Below, in pieces: positions 26,525 through 35,765 of a DNA stretch of 64,000 bases. Both the position numbers and the translations under genes were made by a program. Every line of letters begins with the position of its first letter. Positions within the stretch are counted from its first letter, which is position 1. Below the pieces are notes generated by a model that was not told the origin of the DNA, made no database searches, and saw only the letters and a program-made list of their open reading frames with translations. The DNA is taken from assembly GCA_036501625.1 (NCBI GenBank), contig DASXZY010000078.1:28322-92321 (forward strand), read 5' to 3'. Source of the DNA: Palsa-1400 sp036501625. GTDB lineage: Bacteria; Verrucomicrobiota; Verrucomicrobiia; Limisphaerales; Palsa-1400.

Positions 26525-27055
26525 ATGAGTCCGCTCAGTCCAGTCCAGCAAAAGTTCATCCTCCATTGGGGCGAAATGGGCGCCCGCTGGGGCATTAACC
26601 GGACGGTCGCTCAGATTCACGCGCTTCTTTACCTCGCGCCCGCCCCGCTTCACGCCGAGGCCATCGCGGAGACCCTCGGTGTGGCCCGCTCCAATGTCAG
26701 CAACAGCCTCAAGGAGTTGCAAGGCTGGCGCATCGTCAGATTGGTCCATGTCATGGGTGACAAACGAGATCATTTCGAATCCATGCAGGATGTGTGGGAG
26801 ATGTTCCGCATCGTGCTTGATGAGCGAAAACGCCGGGAAATCGATCCCACGCTGGCCTTGCTGAAGGATTGCATCCAGGAGGCGGACAAGGACAAGGGCG
26901 CGGACAAGCACACGATTCAGCGGCTGCGCGCGCTGCAGGACTTTTTCCAAAAGACGACCCAGTGGTACACGCAAATCAGCCGGCTGCCGTCCGGGGCCCT
27001 GTCCAAATTTGTCGCCGCTGGCGACAAGGTGCTAAAGGCGCTGGGACTGGGCTGA
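26525..27055 (+). CDS. GbsR/MarR-type transcriptional regulator
   Basis: 176 residues. The winged helix-turn-helix covers about residues 20-80: INRTVAQIHALLYLAPAPLH, then AEAIAETLGVARSNVSNSLK as the recognition helix and LVHVMGDKRDHF as the wing. A helical tail (DVWEMFRIVLDERKRREIDP onward) is the usual dimerisation part of GbsR-like proteins. The gene is preceded by a sigma-70-type promoter overlapped by a perfect ATTTCTGT-N4-ACAGAAAT palindrome, suggesting negative autoregulation. The four genes downstream run the same way with short gaps and probably form its target operon. GbsR relatives control osmolyte or lipid genes; the ligand here is unknown. Confidence 0.85.
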   Translation: MSPLSPVQQKFILHWGEMGARWGINRTVAQIHALLYLAPAPLHAEAIAETLGVARSNVSNSLKELQGWRIVRLVHVMGDKRDHFESMQDVWEMFRIVLDERKRREIDPTLALLKDCIQEADKDKGADKHTIQRLRALQDFFQKTTQWYTQISRLPSGALSKFVAAGDKVLKALGLG

Positions 27056-27072
27056 AAATTTTTTAAGCTTAT

Positions 27073-27101
27073 AATTCTGTGAATGCGGAAATGACAGAAA
27101 T
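27073..27101. promoter_or_regulatory. Second pair of CTGT/ACAG half-sites
   Basis: AATTCTGT (27073-27080) and ACAGAAAT (27094-27101) repeat the arms of the palindrome at 26496-26515 but with a 13-bp spacer. The position at the start of the acyltransferase gene makes a second regulator site plausible. Confidence 0.4.
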
Positions 27102-27906
27102 TATGAAAAACTATGGATGGCTCGAAATGTGGGCTTTGGCCGCCCTGCTGTTTTTCTGCGCCAAATGGCTCACGCTCGTCCCATTGCGAGGCGCGGCCGC
27201 TCTTCCGTCCCGGAGCCGCTTGGCGGGCTACGCCTTCCTCTGGCCCGGACTGGATGCGAACGCCTTTTGCGGATCTGCCCGCGCCTTGCGGCCGCCGGCG
27301 CGCGAATGGGTTTGGGCGGCAGCGAAAACGGCCTTCGGCGCGGGCCTCATCTGGCTGGGCGCGCCTTTGTTTTTCCCGGCGAATCCGCTTGCGGCTGCCT
27401 GGGTGGCAATGGCCGGCATTGTCTTTCTGCTGCATTTCGGAGTGTTTGGGCTGATCTCGCTCGGCTGGCGCGCCGCCGGAGTCAACGCCGCGCCCATCAT
27501 GCGCTCGCCCATGGCCGCGACCTCGCTGGGCCGCTTCTGGGGCGCGTGTTGGAACAGGGCTTTCAGTGATTTGATGCATGCGCATTTCTTCGCCCCGTGG
27601 GCCAGGCGAATCGGCGCGCGCAACGCGATGCTCGGAGTTTTTCTCGTGTCGGGACTGGCGCACGAATTGGTCATTTCCGTCCCCGCGCGCGGTGGCTATG
27701 GCTGGCCGACATTCTACTTTACGCTGCAAGCGGCCGGTTCTTGCCTGGAACGGGGGCGGCTGGGCCGGTGGCTCGGATTGGGCCGCGGTTTCCGGGGCTG
27801 GCTGTTCACCTTGATCGCCGCAGCCGGGCCGGCGTATTGGCTGTTTCATCCCATTTTCATCCGCCGCGTCATTTTGCCGATGCTCCATGCCATCGGCGCA
27901 ACCTGA
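27079..27906 (+). CDS. Wax-synthase-like membrane acyltransferase (MBOAT type)
   Basis: About 275 residues with six or seven hydrophobic segments. The most telling stretch is VFLVSGLAHELVISVPARGG followed by YGWPTFYFTLQ, which matches the S-G-L-x-H-E motif with the invariant histidine of plant-type wax synthases and MBOAT proteins. RAPLMRSPMAATSLGRFWG-like wording nearby (PIMRSPMAATSLGRFWGACW) is the other conserved block. The family moves an acyl group from acyl-CoA to a fatty alcohol or similar acceptor in the membrane. Start is uncertain between GTG 27079, ATG 27091 and ATG 27103. It follows the GbsR-type regulator by 23 bp or more. Confidence 0.7.
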   Translation: MNAEMTEIMKNYGWLEMWALAALLFFCAKWLTLVPLRGAAALPSRSRLAGYAFLWPGLDANAFCGSARALRPPAREWVWAAAKTAFGAGLIWLGAPLFFPANPLAAAWVAMAGIVFLLHFGVFGLISLGWRAAGVNAAPIMRSPMAATSLGRFWGACWNRAFSDLMHAHFFAPWARRIGARNAMLGVFLVSGLAHELVISVPARGGYGWPTFYFTLQAAGSCLERGRLGRWLGLGRGFRGWLFTLIAAAGPAYWLFHPIFIRRVILPMLHAIGAT

Positions 27907-27917
27907 AAGGACAACAT

Positions 27918-28343
27918 ATGAATACATCCTCACTCATCCTCCTTCTGCGAATCGCCGGCGTGCTGCATCTGGGGTTGATTGCCGCCGGCGCGCTGATGCC
28001 GCGGGCCGTGCATTTGCGCGAACACCTCAAAACGCTCCCTCCGTTCATCCGGCGGTTGTTTTGGGTGTACTACATATTTATTGGATTATGCCTGGTGAGC
28101 TTCGGCTCGCTTTCCGTCGGATTCGCGGTCGCGCTGGCCTCCGGCGCTCCGCTGGCGCGGGCTGTATGCGCGTTCTTGTCGGTCTTTTGGACCGTGCGTT
28201 TGATAGCCGCGGTGTTCGTTTTTGACGTTCGCCCGTATTTGACAGGCAAGTATTTGCGCTTGGGCTGGCACGCAACAAATCTGGCCTTTATGTATCTGCC
28301 AGCCGCCTACGCGCTGGCCGCCTGGAAAGGAGGCACGCCATGA
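27918..28343 (+). CDS. Small four-helix membrane protein
   Basis: 141 residues, four hydrophobic helices (for example RIAGVLHLGLIAAGALMPRA, WVYYIFIGLCLVSFGSLSVG, FLSVFWTVRLIAAVFVFDV). AAAGGA lies 7 nt before the ATG at 27918. The stop overlaps the start of the SDR gene by 4 bp. No family was recognised. Its place between the acyltransferase and the SDR argues for a helper role in the same envelope-lipid pathway, but that is inference. Confidence 0.65.
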   Translation: MNTSSLILLLRIAGVLHLGLIAAGALMPRAVHLREHLKTLPPFIRRLFWVYYIFIGLCLVSFGSLSVGFAVALASGAPLARAVCAFLSVFWTVRLIAAVFVFDVRPYLTGKYLRLGWHATNLAFMYLPAAYALAAWKGGTP

Positions 28344-29332
28344 AAATCGCGATCACGGGCGGAACGGGTTTTGTCGGGCGTTCCATCGCGCGGGAATTGC
28401 TCGGCGCCGGCCATGAAGTCGTTTTGATCGCGCGCGGGCTCGATCAAACCTGCCCGTCCATTCGGCAGCAGCCCGGCGTTCGGTTCATAGCCGCGGGCCT
28501 GAATGACACGGATAAGCTGGCTTCGGCGCTGGCCGGTTGCGATGCGGTGGCGCACTGCGCGGGCATCAACCGGGAGCTGGGCGCGCAAACCTACCCAAAC
28601 GTTCATATTGACGGAACGCGGCATTTGGTGGAAGCCGCGCGGCGGGCCGGAGTGCGAAAGATCGCGATGATCAGCTTTCTGCGCGCGCGCCCTCACGGAG
28701 GCGCGGCTTATCACGCCTCCAAGTGGGCGGCGGAAGAAATCGTCCGCGGCTCCGGCCTGAATTACACGATCTTCAAATGCGGAGTCATCTATGGCAAGGG
28801 CGATCATATGCTTGACCGTCTCAGCCATGCGTTCCACACCTTTCCGTTGTTTGCATTTGTGGGATTCAAAGACAAGCCCATCCGGCCCCTGGCGGTGGAG
28901 GACATCGCGCGCCTGGTGAAGGCCTCTCTGGCCAATGGCGCGCTCTCCGGCCGGACCGCAGCGGCGATGGGGCCTGAAACATTGACCTTGCGCGGCGCCG
29001 TCCGGCGCGTGGCGCGCGTGACGGGCCGGCATCCGTTGATGTTTCCGATGCCCGTGTGGTTTCATTTCGCGCTGGGCTGGCTGGCCGAGAAAGTGATGGC
29101 GACGCCGCTGGTTTCAGTTTCGCAAGTGAGGATGCTAAGCGAGGGATTGGCCGAGTCCAACCCGCCCTGCGAAGAGCTTGCTCCAGACTTGGCGCCGAGC
29201 ATCCCATTCAGCGAGGAGCAAATCCGCCAGGGCCTGCCCGCGCCCGGCTCATTCACATGGCGGGACCTGCGATGGTTCCGCGCTTCCGCGAAGAGCGCCC
29301 ATCATTCCCGCGCCTTTTTTCAACTGCCGTAA
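28340..29332 (+). CDS. Atypical SDR / NAD(P)-dependent epimerase-like protein
   Basis: 330 residues. The N-terminal nucleotide-binding motif is MKIAITGGTGFVGRSIAREL. ALAGCDAVAHCAGINRELGA, HIDGTRHLVEAARRAGVRKI and IRPLAVEDIARLV match the NDUFA9-like atypical short-chain dehydrogenases. A YxxxK pair is present in AYHASKWAAEEIV. Family members act on nucleotide sugars, quinones or lipids, or serve as non-catalytic NAD-binding subunits, so the reaction is open. The ATG overlaps the preceding stop (ATGA), indicating translational coupling. Confidence 0.85.
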   Translation: MKIAITGGTGFVGRSIARELLGAGHEVVLIARGLDQTCPSIRQQPGVRFIAAGLNDTDKLASALAGCDAVAHCAGINRELGAQTYPNVHIDGTRHLVEAARRAGVRKIAMISFLRARPHGGAAYHASKWAAEEIVRGSGLNYTIFKCGVIYGKGDHMLDRLSHAFHTFPLFAFVGFKDKPIRPLAVEDIARLVKASLANGALSGRTAAAMGPETLTLRGAVRRVARVTGRHPLMFPMPVWFHFALGWLAEKVMATPLVSVSQVRMLSEGLAESNPPCEELAPDLAPSIPFSEEQIRQGLPAPGSFTWRDLRWFRASAKSAHHSRAFFQLP

Positions 29333-29336
29333 ACGA

Positions 29337-30704
29337 ATGAACATTTTTGGTTTTATAATTTGGGCTTTGGCCTTTAGCCTTCTCCCGTGTGCCTTGCGCA
29401 TTGTACAGTTGACACCAGGGGCCGGCAAAATGTTTTGCGGCGCCTGCATGAGGGATAACGCTCTCGTGACGGCGTTGCGCCAGCAGGGGCATTCCGCGGT
29501 GATGGCCCCGATGTACCTGCCGCTGACCCTGGATGAGGACGATCAAACAGTTGACACGCCCGTCTTTTTCAGCGGCATCAACGTCTTCCTGGAGCAGGAA
29601 TCGGCCCTCTTCCGCAAGTCTCCTGATTGGCTGCGCCGGCTGCTGGCCGCGCCGCCGCTGCTCAAAATGGCCGCAGGCGTGGCGGGCAAGACGCGGGCGT
29701 CGGAACTTGGCGAATTGACCATTTCCATGCTGCGCGGCGAAGATGGCAACCAGGCGCGCGAACTGGACGATTTAATCCGGTGGCTGCGCCAGGAGAAGCC
29801 CGGCGTGGTCTGCCTTTCCAATGCATTATTGACAGGCCTCGCGCGCCGCATCCGGGCGGAGCTGCGCGTGCCGGTCGTCTGTTCGCTGCAAGGGGAGGAC
29901 TATTTTCTTGACGGATTGGCCGAGCCGCACCGCCAGGCCGCCTGGCAAACGGCGGCGGAACGGGCGGCGGATGTGGATTTGTTCGTTTCGCCCAGCGCTT
30001 ACTTTGGCCGGCTCATGGGGGAGCGGCTCAAAATTCCTCCTGCCCGGATGAAGGTGCTCTTCAACGGCATCAACCTCAGCGGCTATGAAGCCGAGGCTCC
30101 GCCAGTCGCGCGCGGGGCGCCGCCGGTGCTCGGTTACTTCGCCCGGATGTGCCGGGAAAAGGGCGTGGACCAATTGGCGGGCGCCTTTATTCGGCTGAAG
30201 AAGCGGCCCGGTTTGAGCGCCTTGAAGCTGCGCATCGGCGGCAGTTGCGGGCCGGCCGATCAGCCCATCGTGGATGAGATGCGGCGCGCCCTGGCCGCGC
30301 ACGGGGTTTTGGCGGATGCCGAATTTTGCCCAAACATCACCCGCGAAGCCAAAGTGGATTTCCTGCGTTCCTTGACAGTGTTCTCCGTGCCCGCGCGGCA
30401 TCCGGAGGCGTTCGGACTTTACTTGATAGAGGCGATGGCGGCGGGGGCGCCGGTCGTGCAGCCGGATCATGGGGGATTTCCTGAATTGATCGCGGCCACG
30501 GGAGGGGGCCGCCTGTATCCGGCACGGGACGAGGAAGCTTTTGTTGACAAATTGGAGGCGCTGCTGCTCGCGCCCGAGCAGGCTCAGGCGCTGGGCCAGG
30601 CCGGCCGCCGGGCCGTGCATGAGCAGTTCAAAGTGGAAACAATGGCCGGTGAATTCGCCCGCCTATGCGAGGAGGCCGCCCGGAATTTTAACCGCGCCTC
30701 CTGA
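29337..30704 (+). CDS. GT4-family glycosyltransferase
   Basis: 455 residues from the ATG at 29337, 4 bp after the SDR stop. A short hydrophobic segment (FIIWALAFSLLPCAL) precedes the first Rossmann domain, which opens with LRIVQLTPGAGKMFCGACMR then DNALVTALRQQGH. The second domain has VLGYFARMCREKGVDQLAGA and the nucleotide-sugar site RHPEAFGLYLIEAMAAGAPV, then VQPDHGGFPELI, with the E-x7-E glutamates of GT4 retaining transferases. It probably adds a sugar to a lipid or polysaccharide. Being last in the regulator-acyltransferase-SDR cluster, it suggests a glycolipid or wax-type product. Confidence 0.88.
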   Translation: MNIFGFIIWALAFSLLPCALRIVQLTPGAGKMFCGACMRDNALVTALRQQGHSAVMAPMYLPLTLDEDDQTVDTPVFFSGINVFLEQESALFRKSPDWLRRLLAAPPLLKMAAGVAGKTRASELGELTISMLRGEDGNQARELDDLIRWLRQEKPGVVCLSNALLTGLARRIRAELRVPVVCSLQGEDYFLDGLAEPHRQAAWQTAAERAADVDLFVSPSAYFGRLMGERLKIPPARMKVLFNGINLSGYEAEAPPVARGAPPVLGYFARMCREKGVDQLAGAFIRLKKRPGLSALKLRIGGSCGPADQPIVDEMRRALAAHGVLADAEFCPNITREAKVDFLRSLTVFSVPARHPEAFGLYLIEAMAAGAPVVQPDHGGFPELIAATGGGRLYPARDEEAFVDKLEALLLAPEQAQALGQAGRRAVHEQFKVETMAGEFARLCEEAARNFNRAS

Positions 30705-30777
30705 CTTAAACTGATGGGCGCCTTTTCTTCGCCTTTGCGGTCATCACCCTATTCGGTCGAAAGCATTCAGTGCGAGA

Positions 30778-33414
30778 ATGGTTTCGATGCGAAAGTATTT
30801 TTGGCAGTTGCTTTTGCTGCTTTTGCCAGTGGGAATGGCGCGAGGCAGCGTGAGCGTGTTGACTTATCATAATGACAACGCGCGCACCGGCCAAAATCTG
30901 GACGAGACAATTCTGACTCCGGCCAACGTCAATACGAATACTTTCGGCAAGCTGTTCACCTGCGCGGTCGATGGCGATGTGTACGCGCAGCCGCTTTATG
31001 TTCCCAGTCTGTCGATAATCGGCGCTGGAGTCCGCAATGTGGTCTTTGTCTGCACGGAGCATAACTCCGTTTATGCCTTCGATGCCGACACCAACGGTGG
31101 CCCGTCCGGCGGGCTGCTGTGGCAGGTCAATCTCGGTCCGTCGGCGGCGACTCCGACGCCGGATTTTGGCAACCGCTATGGCGGCTTTACGCAGATCACT
31201 CCGGAGGTGGGCATCACTGGCACGCCCGTCATCAATCTGGCGGCATCCGCTCTTTATGTTGACGCCTTTACCCATGAGGGAACGAACTACATCCATCGCG
31301 TTCACGCGCTGAACATTCACTCGGGCAAGGAACTTCCCGGAAGTCCCGTGGTTGTCAGCGCTGAAATGCCGGGAACGGGCGCGGGCAGCGGCAATGGCGT
31401 CTTGCCGTTCGAATCGGAACAGCAACTCCAGCGATGCGCGTTGACGCTCGCCTCGGGTTATCTGTACGTGTCCTATTGCGGCTATGCGGATTCGGACCCG
31501 TACCACGGCTGGATTCTCGGTTTCAATGCGGCCAATCTCAAGCCTGCCGCCAACCGGATTTTCAACACCACCCCGAACAGCGACGTCACGGATTTTGGCC
31601 CTTACGCGGGCCAGGCGGGCATTTGGATGGGCGGCGGCGGGCCGGCAGTGGACGCCGCCGGAGATTTATATTTTACAACAGGCAACGGGAGCTTCGACGC
31701 TTACAACGGCGCGGGCGGAACGGAGTACGGGGACAGTTACGTAAAGCTTTCCACCGCGCGCGGGCTGGCCGTGGCCGATTACTTCACGCCTTATGACCAG
31801 GCTGATTACGCGGCCAACGACATCGACGCCGGCTCCGGCGGAGTGCTCCTGGTTCCGACACAGCCTGGTCCGTTGCCGCGCATCATGGTGAGCGCGGGCA
31901 AACCGGAAGTGCTTTACGTTATTGACAGGGACGCGTTCACTGTCGCGAGCAACCATTACAATGCTGGCGGGAGCTCGGACGCGGTCGTGCAATCCATAGA
32001 ATTGAATGGCGGCAATTTCAGCACGCCATCCTATTTCAATGGCAAGGTCTATCTGACGCCCGCCAATAACGCGGCGGCGGCGTTCGCGATCTCCAACGGA
32101 ATGCTCGCTTTGCCGGCCAGTTCAATTGGCTCCCGCGTATATCCATTTCCTGGCGCGACGGCCAGCATCTCCGCCAATGGGACCAGCGGCGGAATCGCCT
32201 GGATGGTCGAGCGGCCCGATCCAACCGATCCGGCAATCCTCGTCGCGGACGACGCGGAAAACGTGGCCAACGAAATATACAACAGCAGCCAGGCAGGCGT
32301 GCGCGACCAACTTTCCGCGGGCGTCAAATATGCGGTGCCAACTGTCGCCAATGGAAAGGTCTTCGTCGGCAGCCACTTGGCCCTGTCGGTCTTTGGATTG
32401 TTAGGTTTGACGCCCTCCGGAGCGCCGGCCCCCGGCAATTACAGCGGGCTTTTCTACGGTTCCGGCGGCGTGGTGATGGGGCAATCTGGTTTGGTGTCGA
32501 TAACCGTGGGCGCCAAAGGCCATTACACGGCCCGCCTGCAAACGCCCTCGGGCATTTGGAATTTCACCGGGCAATTTTATGGCCCCGGCATTGCCAATAA
32601 TAGTTTGACTGTTCTAGGCCAGAGTCCTCTCCAGATCCAATTGCAGTACGCCGGTCCGGGCCAATTGGCGGGCACGGTTGGCAACGCCGCGTGGTCGGCC
32701 GGCATCATCGCGAATCAATCCGTGTTCAACGCGCGCACGAATCCTTCGCCGTTCGCGGGGGCCTACACGCTCGCGATAAATGGTCCTGGCAATGGCGATT
32801 CACTGGAGCCGCAGGGCAATGGATATGGCGCCGTGACAATCACCACAGCGGGGCAATTGTCGTTCCACGGAATGCTGGCCGATGGCACGCCGGTGAGTCA
32901 AATTTCGGCCATCGGCGCCAACGGATTGTGGCCATTTTATGCGCCTTTGTATGCCGGTCGCGGCGAGATTTTGGGTTGGGTGAACTTTGCGAACAATGGG
33001 CAGGCCGACCTTTCCGGAGGTCTCGTGTGGACTAAAGAACCGGCCGCCAGGGCCGCGAGCTACCCGGCTGGATTTGAGTTCGCTCCTGTATTGCAAGGCT
33101 CTCATTTTACCGCGGGCACGGTGAAGGCCCCGCTCCTTGACTTCAACGCCGGCACGGTGATTTTGAATGGGGTGTGTCTTCCCGGCTCTCTCACCGATTA
33201 TTTTACAGTCGGCGCGAATCAAAGGCTGATTGGAACCAACCGGCTGGCCATCAGTTTTTCCCCGGCAACCGGGCTGTTCACTGGCGCCGCCCCGAACCCG
33301 TTTGGCGCGCGTCCGCTTGTCTTCAGCGGAATGTTCATGTCCAGGCAAAACTTTGGCCGCGGTTATTTTGTCAACTCGAATTTGAGCGGCACAGTTTTCT
33401 TCGGCCCTCGCTAG
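30778..33414 (+). CDS. Exported PQQ-like beta-propeller protein
   Basis: 878 residues with a signal peptide (YFWQLLLLLLPVGMARGS). From VLTYHNDNARTGQNLDETIL the protein has the look of pyrroloquinoline-quinone-type beta-propeller repeats: GDVYAQPLYVPSLSI, VFVCTEHNSVYAFDADT, GITGTPVINLAASALYVDAF, GAVLLVPT-like blades up to about residue 540. The last 330 residues are another type of repeated beta module (NYSGLFYGSGGVVMGQSGLV, and a second copy from FAGAYTLAINGPGNGDSL) often found at the ends of Verrucomicrobia secreted proteins. No catalytic residues for a dehydrogenase were noticed, so it may be a binding or structural surface protein. Confidence 0.75.
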   Translation: MVSMRKYFWQLLLLLLPVGMARGSVSVLTYHNDNARTGQNLDETILTPANVNTNTFGKLFTCAVDGDVYAQPLYVPSLSIIGAGVRNVVFVCTEHNSVYAFDADTNGGPSGGLLWQVNLGPSAATPTPDFGNRYGGFTQITPEVGITGTPVINLAASALYVDAFTHEGTNYIHRVHALNIHSGKELPGSPVVVSAEMPGTGAGSGNGVLPFESEQQLQRCALTLASGYLYVSYCGYADSDPYHGWILGFNAANLKPAANRIFNTTPNSDVTDFGPYAGQAGIWMGGGGPAVDAAGDLYFTTGNGSFDAYNGAGGTEYGDSYVKLSTARGLAVADYFTPYDQADYAANDIDAGSGGVLLVPTQPGPLPRIMVSAGKPEVLYVIDRDAFTVASNHYNAGGSSDAVVQSIELNGGNFSTPSYFNGKVYLTPANNAAAAFAISNGMLALPASSIGSRVYPFPGATASISANGTSGGIAWMVERPDPTDPAILVADDAENVANEIYNSSQAGVRDQLSAGVKYAVPTVANGKVFVGSHLALSVFGLLGLTPSGAPAPGNYSGLFYGSGGVVMGQSGLVSITVGAKGHYTARLQTPSGIWNFTGQFYGPGIANNSLTVLGQSPLQIQLQYAGPGQLAGTVGNAAWSAGIIANQSVFNARTNPSPFAGAYTLAINGPGNGDSLEPQGNGYGAVTITTAGQLSFHGMLADGTPVSQISAIGANGLWPFYAPLYAGRGEILGWVNFANNGQADLSGGLVWTKEPAARAASYPAGFEFAPVLQGSHFTAGTVKAPLLDFNAGTVILNGVCLPGSLTDYFTVGANQRLIGTNRLAISFSPATGLFTGAAPNPFGARPLVFSGMFMSRQNFGRGYFVNSNLSGTVFFGPR

Positions 33415-33460
33415 CCGAATTTTCCCTCGTCAATCAGCGCGGCGGAAATTATCGTGCTTC

Positions 33461-33901
33461 ATGGCTTACGAATTCAAAGTGACGCGCCGGGTGGAATTTT
33501 CGGAGACGGACATGGCTGGCATCATGCACTACTCGAATTTTTTCCGGTTCATGGAAACCGCCGAGCACGCCTTTTTTCGTTCACTCGGATTTTCCATCAT
33601 GACAGCCAACGTGGATCCGCCCGTCGGCTGGCCGCGCGTCCATGCCCATTGTGATTACAAAGCGCCGCTGCGATTTGAAGACGAGGTCGAAATCCATCTG
33701 CTGGTGCGCGAGAAAAAGAGCAAGGCTCTGAGCTATTTTTTCAAATTTGCCAAGCTCAATGAGACGCCGCCGGCCGAGGTCGCGCGGGGCGGTTTGACCG
33801 TCGTGTGCGTCCGCCATGAAGGCGGCGCCATGACCGCGTGTTCCATTCCCCAGGCGCTGGCGGATAAAATCCAGGTGGCGCCAGGCGAGTTGTTGTTGTA
33901 G
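33461..33901 (+). CDS. Acyl-CoA thioesterase (YbgC/4HBT hot-dog fold)
   Basis: 146 residues, a single hot-dog domain. RRVEFSETDMAGIMHYSNFF then RFMETAEHAFFRSLG carries the 4-hydroxybenzoyl-CoA thioesterase signature with the catalytic aspartate in ETDMAG. VHAHCDYKAPLRFEDEVEIH is the second conserved block. It hydrolyses acyl- or aroyl-CoA in the cytoplasm; the natural acyl chain is unknown. It is followed 16 bp later by an ABC-F gene. No Tol-Pal genes, the frequent neighbours of ybgC, are present. Confidence 0.9.
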   Translation: MAYEFKVTRRVEFSETDMAGIMHYSNFFRFMETAEHAFFRSLGFSIMTANVDPPVGWPRVHAHCDYKAPLRFEDEVEIHLLVREKKSKALSYFFKFAKLNETPPAEVARGGLTVVCVRHEGGAMTACSIPQALADKIQVAPGELLL

Positions 33902-33916
33902 AGTGGGCGCTTCTGG

Positions 33917-35764
33917 ATGCTTACGATTTCCGAGGTTAGCAAGGCCTACGGGCCGCAAATTTTGTTTGAAGACGTGTCGCTGCAAATCAACCGCGGCGAA
34001 TGCGTTGGTTTGATCGGCCCAAACGGCGCCGGCAAATCGACTTTATTCTCCCTCATTCTTGGTCAAGAAGAACCGGACCAGGGCAGCATCACGCGGGAAA
34101 AGACCGTCGCGGTCGGCCACCTTCCGCAGGAATGCGCCCCGGCCGGCGATGGCACGGTGCTGGAGATGGCGATCGCCGGCCTCAACGCGCATGACCACGA
34201 TTGGCACGGCTACGAACTGGAGCCAAAGGCCAAGCGCATATTGTCCGGCTTGAGTTTTCGCGAGAAGGATTTCAACCGTCCGCTGCGGGAGATGAGCGGC
34301 GGATGGGTCATGCGGGCGCACCTGGCCCGCCTGCTGACACGCGAGCCGGACGTGCTTATGCTTGACGAGCCTACGAATCATCTTGACTTGGAATCCTTGC
34401 AATGGCTGCAATCCTATCTGGCCAGTTATACCGGGGCGATCCTGATGATTTCGCACGACCGGAGTTTTCTCAACGGGCTGGCAACGCACATCGTGGAAAT
34501 CCGCCAGCGCAAACTCGTGCGATACCGCGGCAATTACGATGCCAGCGTTGAATTGCGCGCGGCCGCCGAGGCCCAGTTGCTGGCCGCCTACAAAAACCAG
34601 CAACGCGAGATCGCGCACATGATGGAATTCGTGCAGCGGTTCCGCGCCAAGAACACCAAAGCCTCCCAGGCCCAGAGCAAGCTCAAGCAAATTGAGCGCA
34701 TGGAAAAAATCGAGGCGCCCGTCGAGGACGGACGCAGGATTCATTTTCAATTTCCGCAGCCGCAGCGCGGCGGGTTGAAATCCATCACGCTCGAAGGCGT
34801 GCATCACGCCTACGGCGCCAACGTCATTTACCGCGGCATCGACTTCACGGCCGAGCGCGGGCAGCGCATCGTGCTGGCCGGTCCCAACGGCGCGGGAAAA
34901 TCGACTTTGCTCAAACTTCTGGCCGCCGCGCTGCCATTGCAGGGGGGCGAGCGGCAATTGGGGCACAACGTCAAGAGCGGTTACTACTCCCAATACCGGG
35001 TGGAGATGCTCCAGGCGGAACGGACGGTGCTGGAGGAAGCGCTTGACACGCCGCAACGGATCACGGAGGAGTCCGTCCGCACGCTGCTGGGGTGTTTTCT
35101 CTTTCGCGGCGACGACGTGTTCAAAAAAGTTTCCGTATTGAGCGGCGGGGAAAAGAGCCGGCTGGCCCTGGTGAAGCTGCTGCTGGATCCGCCCAATTTA
35201 TTATTGATGGACGAGCCGACCACGCACCTGGACATGCAGGCGATCGAGGCGCTGATTGGGGCGTTGAAGCAATTTTCCGGGACGCTCATTTTCATCAGCC
35301 ACGACGTGTATTTCATCCGCGAGTTGAGCACGCATGTCGTGAGAGTGGAGGACGGGCGGCTGGCGCATTATCCCGGCGGCTGGCAATACTATCTTGACAA
35401 GACCGCCGCGCCGCAGGCGCGCCAGGCCGCTCCGCCGGCGGCGCTTCCCGAGGCTGGGCCGAAATCCAAGAGCAAGGAGCAAAAGCGGACTGAAGCGGAA
35501 GCGCGGCAGGCCCGTTACAAAGAGCGCAAGGAACGCGAGTCCACCGTGGCTTCGCTGGAGGCGCAGATTCAACAAGCGGAGGCTCGACAAAAAGAATTGA
35601 CAGCCGAGCTGGAAAATCCGGCCAGTTACGAAAAGCCCGGCGGCGCGATGGAACTGAACCGCGAATGGGTGGAACTCGAGGCCCGCATGAAGCAGCTCTC
35701 CGCACAATGGGAACACGCCGCCCTGAAATTGGAGGAAACCAAATTGGCAGCGGCGGGGGCGTGA
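33917..35764 (+). CDS. ABC-F family ATPase (translation factor type)
   Basis: 615 residues with two ABC cassettes and no membrane segments. First cassette: Walker A LIGPNGAGKSTLFSLILG, signature EMSGGWVMRAHLARLL, Walker B VLMLDEPTNHLDLE. Second: LAGPNGAGKSTLLKLLAA, VLSGGEKSRLALVKLL, LLLMDEPTTHLDMQ. Between them is the charged linker (NQQREIAHMMEFVQRFRAKN) that ABC-F proteins push into the ribosomal E site. The C-terminal 110 residues form a basic coiled coil (KEQKRTEAEARQARYKERKE), as in Uup-type members. The role is likely ribosome rescue or resistance; which is not evident. The start at 33917 is an ATG 15 bp after the thioesterase stop. Confidence 0.93.
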   Translation: MLTISEVSKAYGPQILFEDVSLQINRGECVGLIGPNGAGKSTLFSLILGQEEPDQGSITREKTVAVGHLPQECAPAGDGTVLEMAIAGLNAHDHDWHGYELEPKAKRILSGLSFREKDFNRPLREMSGGWVMRAHLARLLTREPDVLMLDEPTNHLDLESLQWLQSYLASYTGAILMISHDRSFLNGLATHIVEIRQRKLVRYRGNYDASVELRAAAEAQLLAAYKNQQREIAHMMEFVQRFRAKNTKASQAQSKLKQIERMEKIEAPVEDGRRIHFQFPQPQRGGLKSITLEGVHHAYGANVIYRGIDFTAERGQRIVLAGPNGAGKSTLLKLLAAALPLQGGERQLGHNVKSGYYSQYRVEMLQAERTVLEEALDTPQRITEESVRTLLGCFLFRGDDVFKKVSVLSGGEKSRLALVKLLLDPPNLLLMDEPTTHLDMQAIEALIGALKQFSGTLIFISHDVYFIRELSTHVVRVEDGRLAHYPGGWQYYLDKTAAPQARQAAPPAALPEAGPKSKSKEQKRTEAEARQARYKERKERESTVASLEAQIQQAEARQKELTAELENPASYEKPGGAMELNREWVELEARMKQLSAQWEHAALKLEETKLAAAGA

Positions 35765-35765
35765 G

